Translations under genes and position numbers: made by a program
The notes under the pieces: model-generated
Database searches by the model: none
Told to the model about the DNA's origin: nothing
Seen by the model: the letters and a program-made list of their open reading frames with translations, nothing else
Source of the DNA: Apibacter mensalis
GTDB taxonomy: Bacteria; Bacteroidota; Bacteroidia; Flavobacteriales; Weeksellaceae
NCBI RefSeq assembly: GCF_001418685.1
Contig: NZ_LIVM01000006.1
Coordinates: forward strand, 1 to 64,000
Reading direction: 5' to 3'
Length of the DNA: 64,000 nucleotides
In this document: positions 9,670-18,761 of the stretch, piece by piece
How positions within the stretch are numbered: the first letter of the stretch is position 1
Layout: every line of letters starts with the position of its first letter

Positions 9670-10596
9670 ATGATACAATTATTAAAATTCAACATTTTTA
9701 TCTTGTGCTCTACACTTTTCTTTTTAAGTTGTGGATCACAAAAAAAAATTATCTTTGATAGTAAAGTTATTAGAGATACCGTATATATTACCCATGCAAA
9801 TCCTAACTATCATATTATTACTGAAGCTAATCTACCGGAATATGTTATTTCCCAAAAAAATTTTCCTTCTGTAGCTTTCAATGAAAGAATAAAATTCTTA
9901 GTGATACATTATACCGTATCGGATTATCCAACCTCCGTTAAAATATTAGCTAAAAAGGGGCAAGTAAGCTCCCATTATCTAATAACTGATCAGCCTAATG
10001 ATACCATTGATATATTAGTAAGTGAAGATAAAAGGGCTTGGCACGCAGGAATAAGCTCATGGAACGGCACAGAAAATTTAAATGATACTTCCATTGGTAT
10101 TGAAATAGTGAATAAAGGATTCACTAAAATAAAAGATTCTTTGCTATTTGCTACTTTTCCAGAGTATCAAATTAAGAAAGTAGCCGCTTTATCCAAGAAT
10201 ATTATCGATCGATACCAGATCGATCCCGTAAATGTGGTGGGCCATAGCGATATTGCCCCATTAAGAAAACAAGATCCCGGACCTATGTTTCCATGGAAAG
10301 AATTATATACTAACTACGGAATTGGTGCTTGGTATGATGAATATGATAAAGATGTTTTCTTGTCTCAATACATTCCGGATACCTATCCCTATACTTCTCC
10401 GTTGGAATTTCAAAAATCACTTAGAAAATATGGTTATAAAATTGATTTAACCGGAGAGTGGGACAAAAATACTTTTTTAATTGTCAGGGCATTTCAATGG
10501 CATTTCAGACCAGAAAAAGCAGATGGCATGGTAGATGCTGAAACTTGGGCAATTTTACAAGCTCTAAATAAAAAATATCGTTCCGATACTAAATAA
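9670..10596 (+). CDS. N-acetylmuramoyl-L-alanine amidase lipoprotein with peptidoglycan-binding domain
   Basis: Zinc amidase that cuts the bond between N-acetylmuramic acid and the stem peptide, for wall recycling or turnover. The signal peptide ends in lipobox LSCG (Cys about 21). An amidase_2 (PGRP-like) domain spans about 70-220: VIHYTVS gives the first zinc His, SHYLI and WHAG follow, and GHSDIAPLRKQDPGP supplies the second His and the last ligand. Residues 240-305 form a PG_binding_1 domain (FQKSLRKYGY, DGMVDAETW). This architecture resembles AmiD of E. coli, an outer-membrane lipoprotein. A TAACTTTG -7 element lies at 9643-9650. The gene is followed 29 nt later by era and may be cotranscribed with it. 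Confidence 0.9.
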   Translation: MIQLLKFNIFILCSTLFFLSCGSQKKIIFDSKVIRDTVYITHANPNYHIITEANLPEYVISQKNFPSVAFNERIKFLVIHYTVSDYPTSVKILAKKGQVSSHYLITDQPNDTIDILVSEDKRAWHAGISSWNGTENLNDTSIGIEIVNKGFTKIKDSLLFATFPEYQIKKVAALSKNIIDRYQIDPVNVVGHSDIAPLRKQDPGPMFPWKELYTNYGIGAWYDEYDKDVFLSQYIPDTYPYTSPLEFQKSLRKYGYKIDLTGEWDKNTFLIVRAFQWHFRPEKADGMVDAETWAILQALNKKYRSDTK

Positions 10597-10625
10597 CTTT
10601 TTAATTTTATCAAAAAAATAATTTC

Positions 10626-11516
10626 ATGTCACACAAATCAGGATTTGTCAGCATTGTAGGCAAACCCAATGTAGGAAAATCCACTTTGATAAATCAATTA
10701 ATAGGAGAAAAATTATCCATCGTAACTCCAAAAGTTCAAACTACCCGTCATAGGGTGTATGGAATTTGGAATGATGAAAATACACAAATTATATTTTCCG
10801 ATACGCCCGGAATTATACAAAGCCCTGCCTATGAATTACAGGAAAAAATGAACGAGTTTGTAAAAGAATCTTTCGATGACGCAGATTTAATTCTATTTAT
10901 TACAGAGTTTGGTCAAGATAGCAACCCGTCTGAATTTTTAATTAAAAAATTAAATTCGGTGAAAATTCCTGTTATTGTTTTGCTGAATAAAATTGATAAA
11001 GCTAAAGATGCAACTAATATATCGGAAAGTGTTGCATACTGGCATAACCAATTACCAAATGCGGAAATTCTCCCTATATCTGCCTTACATTCTCTTAATA
11101 CAGAATTAATTCTTCCAAAAATAAAAAGCATATTACCGGAAATGCCTCCTTATTACGATAAGGAACAGTTTACCACCCTATCTGCTCGTTTCTTTGTAAA
11201 TGAAACCGTTCGGGAAAAAATATTGCTCAATTATCAAAAAGAAATTCCTTATTCGGTAGAAGTCGTTACAGAAAGCTTTAAAGAAGAGGATTATATTATT
11301 CGTATAGAATCTACTATCTATGTGGAAAGAAATACGCAAAAAGGAATACTTATTGGTCATAAAGGACAAAAAATACAAAAGGTAGGAACGCAGGCGCGAT
11401 TAGATTTAGAAAAATTTTTTAATAAAAAAATTTTTCTAAATCTCTACGTCAAAGTTAAAAAAGATTGGAGATCTAATGATCGGGATCTAAAAAATTTCGG
11501 CTATATTCATACATAA
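10626..11516 (+). CDS. era: GTPase Era
   Basis: Essential GTPase that binds the 3' end of 16S rRNA during 30S subunit maturation. The 296 residues show all five G motifs: GKPNVGKST (12-20), the switch Thr in QTTRHRV, DTPG, NKID and a final SA. A C-terminal KH domain with GHKGQKI (about 249-255) follows. Length and domain order are those of the family. It starts 29 nt after the amidase gene. Confidence 0.97.
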   Translation: MSHKSGFVSIVGKPNVGKSTLINQLIGEKLSIVTPKVQTTRHRVYGIWNDENTQIIFSDTPGIIQSPAYELQEKMNEFVKESFDDADLILFITEFGQDSNPSEFLIKKLNSVKIPVIVLLNKIDKAKDATNISESVAYWHNQLPNAEILPISALHSLNTELILPKIKSILPEMPPYYDKEQFTTLSARFFVNETVREKILLNYQKEIPYSVEVVTESFKEEDYIIRIESTIYVERNTQKGILIGHKGQKIQKVGTQARLDLEKFFNKKIFLNLYVKVKKDWRSNDRDLKNFGYIHT

Positions 11517-11530
11517 GAACGAAATAACTT

Positions 11531-11558
11531 TTTGATTGATTTGCTATTATTATCTTGC
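11531..11558 (+). promoter_or_regulatory. promoter upstream of the TPR-like membrane protein
   Basis: TTTG at 11531-11534 and TATCTTGC at 11551-11558 resemble the -33 and -7 elements, with a 16-nt spacer. The second box overlaps a possible TTG start at 11555, which argues that translation really begins at the ATG at 11651. Confidence 0.45.
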
Positions 11559-11650
11559 AATATTACCACAAAAAAGTAATCTTTGCATTCTTTTTGATCC
11601 TGATTTTTCAACTGTTATTGTTACCTTTGTTGAAATTTGAAGACTTTACA

Positions 11651-12223
11651 ATGAATAAATATATAAAACTTGGTATTGCAGCCCTTATAATTGGATCGGG
11701 CGTTTATCTAATGTTTAATCGACAAATAGGCCTTGGAATCTTATTGGTCTTTCTTTCTGCTATTCCCATTTTATTATTTTTCAGAAATGAATACATCTTA
11801 TTAGCCTTTTGGAAATTGCGTAAACAGGACCTGGTGGGCGCACGTTCCTGGTTAGACAAAATTACTAATGTTAAAAGTCAATTGGTAAGAAAGCAATATG
11901 GATATTATAACTATCTTATGGGTATAACTGAATCACAAAGTAATGCTGCTAAGGCCGAATCGTATATGAAAAGCGCTTTGGATTATGGCTTAAGCTTTAA
12001 GCACGATCGGGCATTGGCTACTTTTAATCTGGCTGCCGGAGCTATGATGAGAGGTAATAAAAATGAAGCGGAGCGTCTTTTGAGTGAAGCTAAAAAGCTG
12101 GATACGTCCAATATGCTAGGAGATCAAATTAAAATGATGAAAGAACAAATCAAAAGGGTAAATATTTCAAGAAGCAACATGATCAACCCAAATATGAGAA
12201 ATCGTTCCAAATTCATGAAATAA
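11651..12223 (+). CDS. membrane protein with TPR-like cytoplasmic region
   Basis: 190 residues from the ATG at 11651. An in-frame TTG at 11555 would add 32 residues but lies inside the likely -7 promoter box. Two hydrophobic segments (about 6-25 and 27-46) form a hairpin in the membrane. After them come helical repeats reminiscent of tetratricopeptides (SWLDKITNVK, AESYMKSALDYGLSF, ALATFNLAAGAMMRG, EAERLLSEAKKLD). The family is known from Flavobacteriia without an assigned function, and TPR-like segments suggest a protein scaffold. It converges on rho with a shared terminator at 12314-12346. Confidence 0.75.
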   Translation: MNKYIKLGIAALIIGSGVYLMFNRQIGLGILLVFLSAIPILLFFRNEYILLAFWKLRKQDLVGARSWLDKITNVKSQLVRKQYGYYNYLMGITESQSNAAKAESYMKSALDYGLSFKHDRALATFNLAAGAMMRGNKNEAERLLSEAKKLDTSNMLGDQIKMMKEQIKRVNISRSNMINPNMRNRSKFMK

Positions 12224-12313
12224 TTCATTTAAGTTTATAGCTATATTATGTTTTTCATATGGAATAACTTTTTGAATCTCAAGTTTTAAATAACCTATTT
12301 TAGGTTTACATAT

Positions 12314-12346
12314 AAAAAAGGCTGTTAAAAATTAACAGTCTTTTTT
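12314..12346. terminator. bidirectional terminator between the TPR-like gene and rho
   Basis: The arms AAAAAAGGCTGTTAA and TTAACAGTCTTTTTT pair across a 3-nt loop with one G-T pair. A-rich and T-rich flanks allow termination in either direction between convergent genes. Confidence 0.85.
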
Positions 12347-12367
12347 ATCTATATAAATTTCTATTCT

Positions 12368-14038
12368 TTATTGATTCATTGTTAATAAAAATTCTTCATT
12401 GGAAAGTGATCGATCCAATCTTATTTTTAAAAATTCCATAGCTTCCAACGGATTCATATCTGCCAGATGATTTCTTAAAATCCACATCCTTTGCTGTGAT
12501 ACAGGGTCTAATAATAGATCGTCACGACGTGTAGAGGAAGAAACCAAATCAATAGCAGGATAAATACGCTTATTGGCAATCTTTCTATCCAATTGAAGCT
12601 CCATATTTCCTGTTCCTTTAAATTCTTCAAAAATTACTTCATCCATTTTAGATCCTGTATCTATTAATGCAGTTGCAATAATGGTTAGGGAACCTCCTCC
12701 TTCTATATTTCTTGCGGCTCCAAAAAAACGTTTAGGTTTATGAAGTGCATTTGCATCCACCCCGCCGGAAAGCACTTTACCGGATGCAGGAGATACCGTA
12801 TTATAAGCTCGAGCCAATCGAGTAATGGAGTCTAATAATATTACTACATCGTGTCCACACTCCACCATTCTTTGAGCTTTAGATAATACAATATTGGCAA
12901 CTTTTACATGTTTTTCAGCAGATTCATCAAAAGTAGAGGCAATTACTTCTCCTTTTACGCTTCTTTGCATATCGGTAACCTCTTCCGGTCGTTCATCGAT
13001 CAATAATACAATCATGTAAACTTCCGGATGATTTATTGAAATGACATTAGCAATGTCTTTTAGTAAAATAGTCTTACCCGTTTTTGGCTGGGCAACGATC
13101 ATCCCTCTTTGTCCTTTTCCAATGGGAGAAAATAAATCTACCACACGAGTTGACAACGTAGCTCCATTTCCTGCTAATTTAAATTTCTCTTCAGGAAATA
13201 ACGGAGTTAAATGCTCAAATGATACTCTATCTCGAACAAACAAAGGGTCTCTTCCGTTAATTTCAATAATTTTTACCAAAGGAAAAAATTTTTCGCCTTC
13301 TTTAGGTGGACGAACTTCTCCGGTAACCGTATCTCCGGTCTTAAGTCCAAAAAGCTTAATTTGAGATGGCGAAACATAAACATCATCGGGAGAGGAAAGG
13401 TAATTAAAATCAGACGAACGTAAAAATCCATACCCATCCTGAGTAATTTCTAAAACCCCTTCTGTTTTTATAATACCTTCAAACTCATAGTCAGAAGAAC
13501 GATATTTATTACCGTTAGTGTGCGGTTTGTTAGCAAATTCATTTTTTGCATTGTTTTTCTTCTGATTGGGACAATTGGCTTTAAATTCTTCGTCAAAAAG
13601 CTTTTTATCATCCTTAGATACTATAGTTTTTTGAAAATGGGTGCTGTCTGCACTTTTTCTTAATATAACTTGTGGTTTTCTGTAAACAGGAATATCAATC
13701 TTAAAGTCTTCATCGCTATCCGAAGTTTCCTTTTGAATCCCATCATTAGCTAACTCTTCATCATGGAAACCTCTATTTTCAACAACTTCATCTTTAGTAA
13801 ATAAGGTTTCTCTCTGCTGTTTAACAGGTATTCTTTTTCTTTGTCTCTTTTCAGTTACTGTAGGTTCTTCTTCAGTGGACTTTTCCGACTCACCAAAGTT
13901 TATTTGTTTATTTTGATAAGCTAAAATTAATTCAATCAATTCTGATTTTTTTAATCCTGAACTTTTAATTTTTAATTCATTAGCTATAGACTGCAAATCA
14001 GCCACTTTCATTGCTTTAAGCTTTTGTTCCTCAAACAT
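12368..14038 (-). CDS. rho: transcription termination factor Rho
   Basis: RNA-dependent hexameric ATPase that ends transcription. The 556 residues are longer than the 419 of E. coli Rho. The N terminus has the Rho_N helix ([15 protein letters not shown]), then about 130 residues of charged low-complexity linker ([15 protein letters not shown] onward) as in other Bacteroidota. The cold-shock-like RNA-binding domain includes [14 protein letters not shown]. The ATPase core has QPKTGKTI (Walker A), [10 protein letters not shown], and [12 protein letters not shown], followed by the R-loop region (SGGVDANAL). It is transcribed alone on the minus strand. Confidence 0.97.
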   Translation of the reverse strand: MFEEQKLKAMKVADLQSIANELKIKSSGLKKSELIELILAYQNKQINFGESEKSTEEEPTVTEKRQRKRIPVKQQRETLFTKDEVVENRGFHDEELANDGIQKETSDSDEDFKIDIPVYRKPQVILRKSADSTHFQKTIVSKDDKKLFDEEFKANCPNQKKNNAKNEFANKPHTNGNKYRSSDYEFEGIIKTEGVLEITQDGYGFLRSSDFNYLSSPDDVYVSPSQIKLFGLKTGDTVTGEVRPPKEGEKFFPLVKIIEINGRDPLFVRDRVSFEHLTPLFPEEKFKLAGNGATLSTRVVDLFSPIGKGQRGMIVAQPKTGKTILLKDIANVISINHPEVYMIVLLIDERPEEVTDMQRSVKGEVIASTFDESAEKHVKVANIVLSKAQRMVECGHDVVILLDSITRLARAYNTVSPASGKVLSGGVDANALHKPKRFFGAARNIEGGGSLTIIATALIDTGSKMDEVIFEEFKGTGNMELQLDRKIANKRIYPAIDLVSSSTRRDDLLLDPVSQQRMWILRNHLADMNPLEAMEFLKIRLDRSLSNEEFLLTMNQ

Positions 14039-14232
14039 AAGTAATGTTTAGTATGATTTTAAAATTACTCGAAAATTTTGTAAAATATTGATTTTGATTA
14101 TTTTATAAAAGAATAAAGTAGTAACTTTATGAAAAATAATACACTAATCTTTAGTAGATTATTCAGCAATATTACAAAATATTTTATTAAAACGCTAATT
14201 TTTTATACATTTGCTGTTTTAAAAGCTAAATT

Positions 14233-14616
14233 TTGATCCAAAGAATTCAAAGTATATATTTATCATTAACCGGTATAATCGGTTTGGTTGTTGGTTATAT
14301 TACCGACTTTATTCCTGATGAATTGACAGATATGTTACTTTTATTCATGATTGGATTGTTAGCTTTTGTTTCTCTATTCTGCTTTAAAAGCAGAGGTGTT
14401 CAAAGAAAAATTAATTATTTAAACATAATTATAAACGTAGTGTTGATCGGTTTTATGGTTTATGATTTGCTAAATTCATCTGGAGGAAGAAATTTTCTTC
14501 CTGAGAAAGGTGTTGAGTTACTCGTCCCGGTCCTGCTGATTATTCTGCTTGCCATGGCAAATAAATACATCAATAAGGATGATAAGCTCGTAAAATCTGT
14601 AGACAGATTCCGTTAA
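14233..14616 (+). CDS. DUF4293 family membrane protein
   Basis: 127-residue integral membrane protein of a family restricted to Bacteroidota, function unknown. It starts with TTG at 14233, and the following residues (IQRIQSIYL) match the usual family N terminus, so TTG is probably genuine. Four hydrophobic segments are visible. A loop with FKSRGVQRKINYLN and the C terminus NKYINKDDKLVKSVDRFR are typical. The 3' two thirds (from 14353) lie inside a 640-bp direct repeat and occur again at 20835. A hairpin terminator follows at 14643-14672. This copy is complete; the other is truncated. Confidence 0.85.
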   Translation: MIQRIQSIYLSLTGIIGLVVGYITDFIPDELTDMLLLFMIGLLAFVSLFCFKSRGVQRKINYLNIIINVVLIGFMVYDLLNSSGGRNFLPEKGVELLVPVLLIILLAMANKYINKDDKLVKSVDRFR

Positions 14617-14992
14617 AACTCATAACAACTTTTAATGAGTGCAAGAGTCGTTTTTAAAATAAAACGACTCTTATTTTTTGCAACAATATTATTAATAAGG
14701 GCAAGGATGAACAGGCTTCAATCCAAAAACGCGTAAAAAAAAATTGGTGTACTTTTTCCATAAATACAATCATACTTATACTGATCATACAAGCCACTTC
14801 CCAGGCTATCACATATGGTAAATCATCTTGATTACAAAAAGTTAATACAAATGATAATGCGGATGAAAATAGGCAAAGACATGATGCAAACTTGCTTTTA
14901 CGTATTCCTAAATACTTGGGAATAGTAAAAATGGTATCCTCTTCCATATCACATATATCAAAAGGTATGGTTATCCCTATAATAAATAAATA
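14353..14992 (+). repeat. 640-bp direct repeat, left copy
   Basis: Matches 20835-21474 in direct orientation without gaps (constant offset 6482). I count six single-base differences, about 99% identity. It contains the 3' part of a DUF4293 gene, a terminator and the 3' part of a UbiA-like gene on the minus strand. Similarity to the right copy stops abruptly at both ends. Confidence 0.95.
14643..14672. terminator. bidirectional terminator (left copy)
   Basis: AAGAGTCGTTTT and AAAACGACTCTT pair across a 6-nt loop, with T-runs after the stem. The stop codon of the convergent UbiA-like sequence lies within the hairpin. An identical element occurs at 21125-21154. Confidence 0.85.
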
Positions 14993-15248
14993 AAAAAACA
15001 AATAAAAATTCAACTGTAGAAATAGGCACTGTATTCCCCACGCATAGTGTTGAATAGGACCATACAAATGAAATAACAAAAATTTTTAACACCGAAATAC
15101 TTCTAAATTGTATTCTTGTAAAATTTGGATTATATAACAAAACGATTACGCCAAGAAATAAAACATTCAGAAATAGTTTTAAATTTTTTTCTTTAATTAA
15201 AAGATATAGTACCATTACTATTCCTATAAAAGAAACATAAAATGATGA
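14654..15248 (-). pseudogene. truncated, frameshifted UbiA-like prenyltransferase
   Basis: The C-terminal 110 residues are almost identical to those of the intact gene at 21136-21927, including the Asp-rich DICDMEED segment. Upstream of about 14992 the sequence continues as a clearly diverged homologue in another frame (for example LIKEKNLKLFLNVLFLG against LIFKEKNLAQLFHTLFVG). The frame change falls at the end of the 640-bp repeat, in an A-rich run. Homology stops near 15248, where a plasmid Rep-like fragment begins, so the first 60 or so residues are missing. It cannot make a full protein. The mosaic of one near-identical and one diverged half indicates recombination at the repeat boundary. 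Confidence 0.85.
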
Positions 15249-15412
15249 GTAGTTCAGTTAAGCTCTACCAGTCCAATAAGCTGACCGAAGCCTGGTATTC
15301 ACTATCGGTAATTGAAAAAAAACACATATTCTTGGTTATCAGAGAAGTACTCAGAGATTTATTGATACTCAACAGGGAAACCGGACTTTATTTGATAACT
15401 TGCTTATTATAA
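15242..15412 (+). pseudogene. plasmid replication initiator (Rep_3-like) N-terminal fragment
   Basis: A 56-codon open frame whose first half (LYQSNKLTEAWYSLSVIEKK) resembles the start of Rep_3/RepB-type plasmid initiators, which begin with a SNKL-x-EA-x-Y-x-L pattern followed by a helix ending in IEQ/K and hydrophobic residues. Full-length members have about 300 residues, so this is an N-terminal piece ending at a TAA. It abuts the diverged UbiA fragment. If the assignment is right it is a trace of plasmid origin for the island. I base this on pattern memory only. Confidence 0.45.
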
Positions 15413-15560
15413 TCTAGTCTTGTGGGAATTTTATCTTATATTTAAAGAACAGGAACAGGCAGATCCGTTGGTTATGAAAAAATATAAGATACAAAAAGGC
15501 GATACTACTTTTCTCATTGACATGTTGCTAACATTTATGTTTTACCTCCCTAATGAGTAA
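15395..15560 (+). pseudogene. unidentified coding remnant before the HlyD gene
   Basis: An open frame ending at 15560 encodes about 50 residues with protein-like composition (LWEFYLIFKEQEQADP, then KKYKIQKGDTTFLIDMLLTF). It has no clear start and overlaps the HlyD start by 8 nt. It could be the C terminus of a larger lost gene or the continuation of the Rep-like fragment after frameshift. I do not recognise the family. Confidence 0.3.
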
Positions 15561-16695
15561 AAAATATCAAAATAAAATAAGGTTTTATTTTTTGCCTATT
15601 GTATATTTGCTGTCCTTTTATTATTATACTTTCATGCAAAAAATATATTTATCTATATTAATATTTATTATACTAATATTTATTTCATTACCAATAGTTC
15701 ATATTCCGATAACTTCTTCTTCAAGAGGTGTTGTACGTTCTTTTATAGAAAATACGAATATTACCTCTATGGTTAGTGGAAGAGTAATAAGAAATAACCT
15801 GAAACAAAATAATCAAATAATAAAAAAAGGAGATACTCTTTTAATCATAACAGCAGAACAAATAGAAACTCAAAAACAATTACAAGGCATACAGGCATCA
15901 GATTATTATGCTCAGTTAGACGACCTCAATAAGATAGTAGAAGGTAATTTTAGTTTATTACAAACAGGGCAATATCAAAGAGAAGTTTCAGCCATGTTTG
16001 AGAATATTGCTCAAATTAAATCTGAATTAGAGCTTGCAGAAAAAGATTTTTATAGGACGAAAACTTTATATAATCAGGGTGTAATATCTCAATCAGAGTT
16101 TGATAAAGATCTATTTAAAGTGGAAAATATTAAAAAACAAATTTCTACAATTAAAGAAAAACATATTGCACAATGGCAAGCAGATAAAAGAGAAATAGAA
16201 AGACAAATTCAGGTGCTTAATTCAGAATTTAAAAGATTAGATCAAGAAGCTAAAAATTATATAATCACTTCCCCAATTTCAGGAAGATTAATAAATTTTC
16301 ATGGAATACAACAAGACTCATATATAATACAAAGCCAAGAGATAGGAACTATTTCTCCAGAAGAAATGATAGTTATAGAAACTTACGTTTCCCCAAAAGA
16401 CATAGGGTTTATATATCTTGGACAAAAAGTTAAAATACAAATGGATACATATAATTATAATCAATGGGGACTTTTAGAGGGAAAAGTTATTCAGATTGAC
16501 AAGAACCTTACAGTTAATCAGCAAACAGGAGAAAGTTTTTTTAGAGTATTATGTTCAATGGATAAAACTTTTCTACAGTTAAAGAATGGATATAAAGGGA
16601 AAATTGAAAAAGGTATGACTTTAACTACTCGTTTTCATTTGATTGATCGCACTTTGTGGCAATTATTGTTTGATCATGTTGATAATTTGGTTTAA
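15553..16695 (+). CDS. HlyD-family membrane fusion protein of a bacteriocin exporter
   Basis: 380-residue periplasmic adaptor of a type I (ABC-driven) peptide secretion system. One transmembrane segment (about 31-50) is followed by a beta/lipoyl half-motif (SGRVIRNNLKQNNQIIKKGDTLL), a long coiled coil (about 105-225), the second lipoyl half (YIITSPISGRLINFHGIQQ) and a beta-barrel domain (VSPKDIGFIYLGQKVKIQM). The first 28 residues are unlike the usual cytoplasmic start of the family, so the native N terminus may have been replaced; a second ATG at 15634 immediately precedes the membrane segment. It is followed by the broken C39-ABC exporter, its expected partner. The reading frame looks intact, but without an exporter the protein may have no role. 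Confidence 0.8.
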   Translation: MSKKYQNKIRFYFLPIVYLLSFYYYTFMQKIYLSILIFIILIFISLPIVHIPITSSSRGVVRSFIENTNITSMVSGRVIRNNLKQNNQIIKKGDTLLIITAEQIETQKQLQGIQASDYYAQLDDLNKIVEGNFSLLQTGQYQREVSAMFENIAQIKSELELAEKDFYRTKTLYNQGVISQSEFDKDLFKVENIKKQISTIKEKHIAQWQADKREIERQIQVLNSEFKRLDQEAKNYIITSPISGRLINFHGIQQDSYIIQSQEIGTISPEEMIVIETYVSPKDIGFIYLGQKVKIQMDTYNYNQWGLLEGKVIQIDKNLTVNQQTGESFFRVLCSMDKTFLQLKNGYKGKIEKGMTLTTRFHLIDRTLWQLLFDHVDNLV

Positions 16696-16865
16696 TCCTA
16701 AATTAAAAGAATAAAAATTAATCTGTATAAAAATGGGACTATTTGTACAAAAGTAATAAAAACATAACACCTATTAATATAATCAACTATATATAAAATA
16801 GTTATGTTTATGTTGCTTTTTGAGCATAATGATTTCAGATGATATAGAGAAGAAATATGTAACTA
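16696..16865. other. gap between HlyD and exporter genes
   Basis: 170 bp of AT-rich sequence with no ORF or hairpin that I can support. It would hold the ribosome-binding region of the exporter gene. Confidence 0.4.
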
Positions 16866-18744
16866 ATAAAAAAAGAAATACTTGTTAAACAGCATGATTA
16901 TAAAGATTGTGGTGTAGCTTGCTTAGTTTCAATATGCGCATATTATGGAAGGTTAATTTCGATTGCAAGAGTTCGCCAAATTTGCCATACAGATACAAGA
17001 GGAACTAATTTATTATGATTAATACGAGGTCTTAATGATCTTGGTTTTAATGCTAAAGGAGTTAAAGGAGATTTAGATTCAATTACAAAAATTCCTCTTC
17101 CCTCTATTGCACATGTCATTGTTAATAAAACAATGCATCATTATGTAGTTATCTATAAAGTTCATAAGAACATTGTTTCATTCATGGATCCAGCTAAAGG
17201 AAAAATTGAAGCATATAAAATAGAAGAATTTGCAAAAATATGGACAGGGATGTTAATTCTTTTAGAGCCTAATGAATATTTTGAACAGCGTAATGATAAA
17301 ATAGGTATATAACATCTATTAGATTTGCCCCAACGTTTTTTTTGATACTATGAAGGTTGGAGAAATTATTTCTAGAATAAATGATGCAGTCAAGATTCGT
17401 ACTTTTATTAATGACGCTGCTATTCAAATTTTTGTAAATATTTTCACAATTATTTTTTTATTTGCTCTAATGTTTACTTATTACTGGAAACTGGCATTAA
17501 TTATAGCAATAGTTATTCCTTTATATTTTTTAGTATATTGGATAACAAATAAATTAAATAAAAAAATAGAAAGACAATTAATGGAAGATTCTGCTGATTT
17601 AGAATCACATTTAGTGGAGTCCATTAATTCTGTAAGAACTATAAAACAGTTTGGTTTAGAATCTTTTGAAAATAACAAAACAGATAATTATTTTTATAAG
17701 TTATTAAATACAATATATAAATCAGTTTTAATCACTCTTTTTTCTGGAAATTCTACAGAATTTTTATCTAGAATATTCACTATTATATTATTATGGTCAG
17801 GTTCTAAATATGTAATAGATAAGATTATAACACCAGGAGAGCTATTATCTTTTTATGCTTTAATAGGTTATTTTACTAATCCTGTAACAGAATTAATAGG
17901 ACTAAATAAAACTATTCAAAATGCTGTTATTGCTGCTGATCGACTTTTTGAAATTATGGATTTGGAAAGAGAGGAATCAACAGATAAATTTGAATTAACA
18001 CGAGAAAATGTAGGGGATATTGAATTTAAAAATGCCACATTTAGTTATGGTAGCAGGATAGAGGTTTTTAAAGATTTTAGCTGTATGATTCCTAAAGGTA
18101 AAACTACTGCTATCGTTGGTGAGAGTGGTTCTGGTAAAACTACTATAGCTTCTTTATTGCAAAATTTATATACTTTAAAAAGTGGAAAGATAATGATTGG
18201 TAATTATGATCTAAATTATATTTCGAATTATTCTCTTCGGAATTTGATTTCTACAGTTCCCCAACAAATAGATCTATTTTCTGGAAATGTAATTGAAAAC
18301 ATAGCATTAGGAGAGGATTTCCCAAACTTACAGAAGATTATGGACATAGCAAAGACTACTGGCATTTTAGAATTTGTTGAAAAATTACCTAATGGTTTCC
18401 AAACTTACTTAGGGGAAAACAGGGCTCTCCTTTCTGGCGGACAAAAGCAAAGAATTGCTATTGCTAGAGCTATTTATAAAGATCCTGAAATTCTTATTCT
18501 TGATGAAGCTACATCTGCCCTAGATTCTGAATCAGAGCAAATTATCCAAAAAACATTAGTTGAATTTAAAAATAAAGGAAAAACTTTGATTATTATAGCG
18601 CACAGATTAAGTACTATTGCTTTTTCTGATAATATAATAGTTATTGAAAAAGGAAAACTATTAGAAAACGGATCTCATCAAGAATTAATTAAATTAAATG
18701 GTAAATATGCATCATTATGGAAAAAACAAACTTTATCTATATAG
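16866..18744 (+). pseudogene. C39-peptidase ABC transporter (bacteriocin exporter), decayed
   Basis: Homologue of exporters that cut double-glycine leaders and pump the peptide out. The N-terminal C39 peptidase retains Cys in KDCGVACL, His in HHYVVIY and Asp in MDPAKG. Lesions seen in the sequence: (1) the expected start reads ATA (16866) instead of ATG; (2) an in-frame TGA at 17016-17018; (3) after a TAA at 17310 the sequence jumps to HLLDLPQRFFDT, so about 130-150 residues of the first membrane helices are missing; (4) an 8-T run at 17336-17343 shifts the frame by one. From the ATG at 17350 a 464-residue frame remains open with the last membrane helices and a full ATPase domain (GESGSGKTT, LSGGQ, ILILDEATSALD, IIAHRLST). 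A half-transporter from 17350 could be made but lacks the peptidase. Confidence 0.9.
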
Positions 18745-18761
18745 TTTAATGTAAAAATTAT

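Noticed and set aside
11555-11650. TTG start giving a 222-residue membrane protein
   Set aside because: The TTG overlaps a likely -7 promoter box, and the ATG at 11651 begins just before the membrane hairpin.
13041-13364. 107-codon ORF opposite rho
   Set aside because: Shadow frame of the conserved Rho core.
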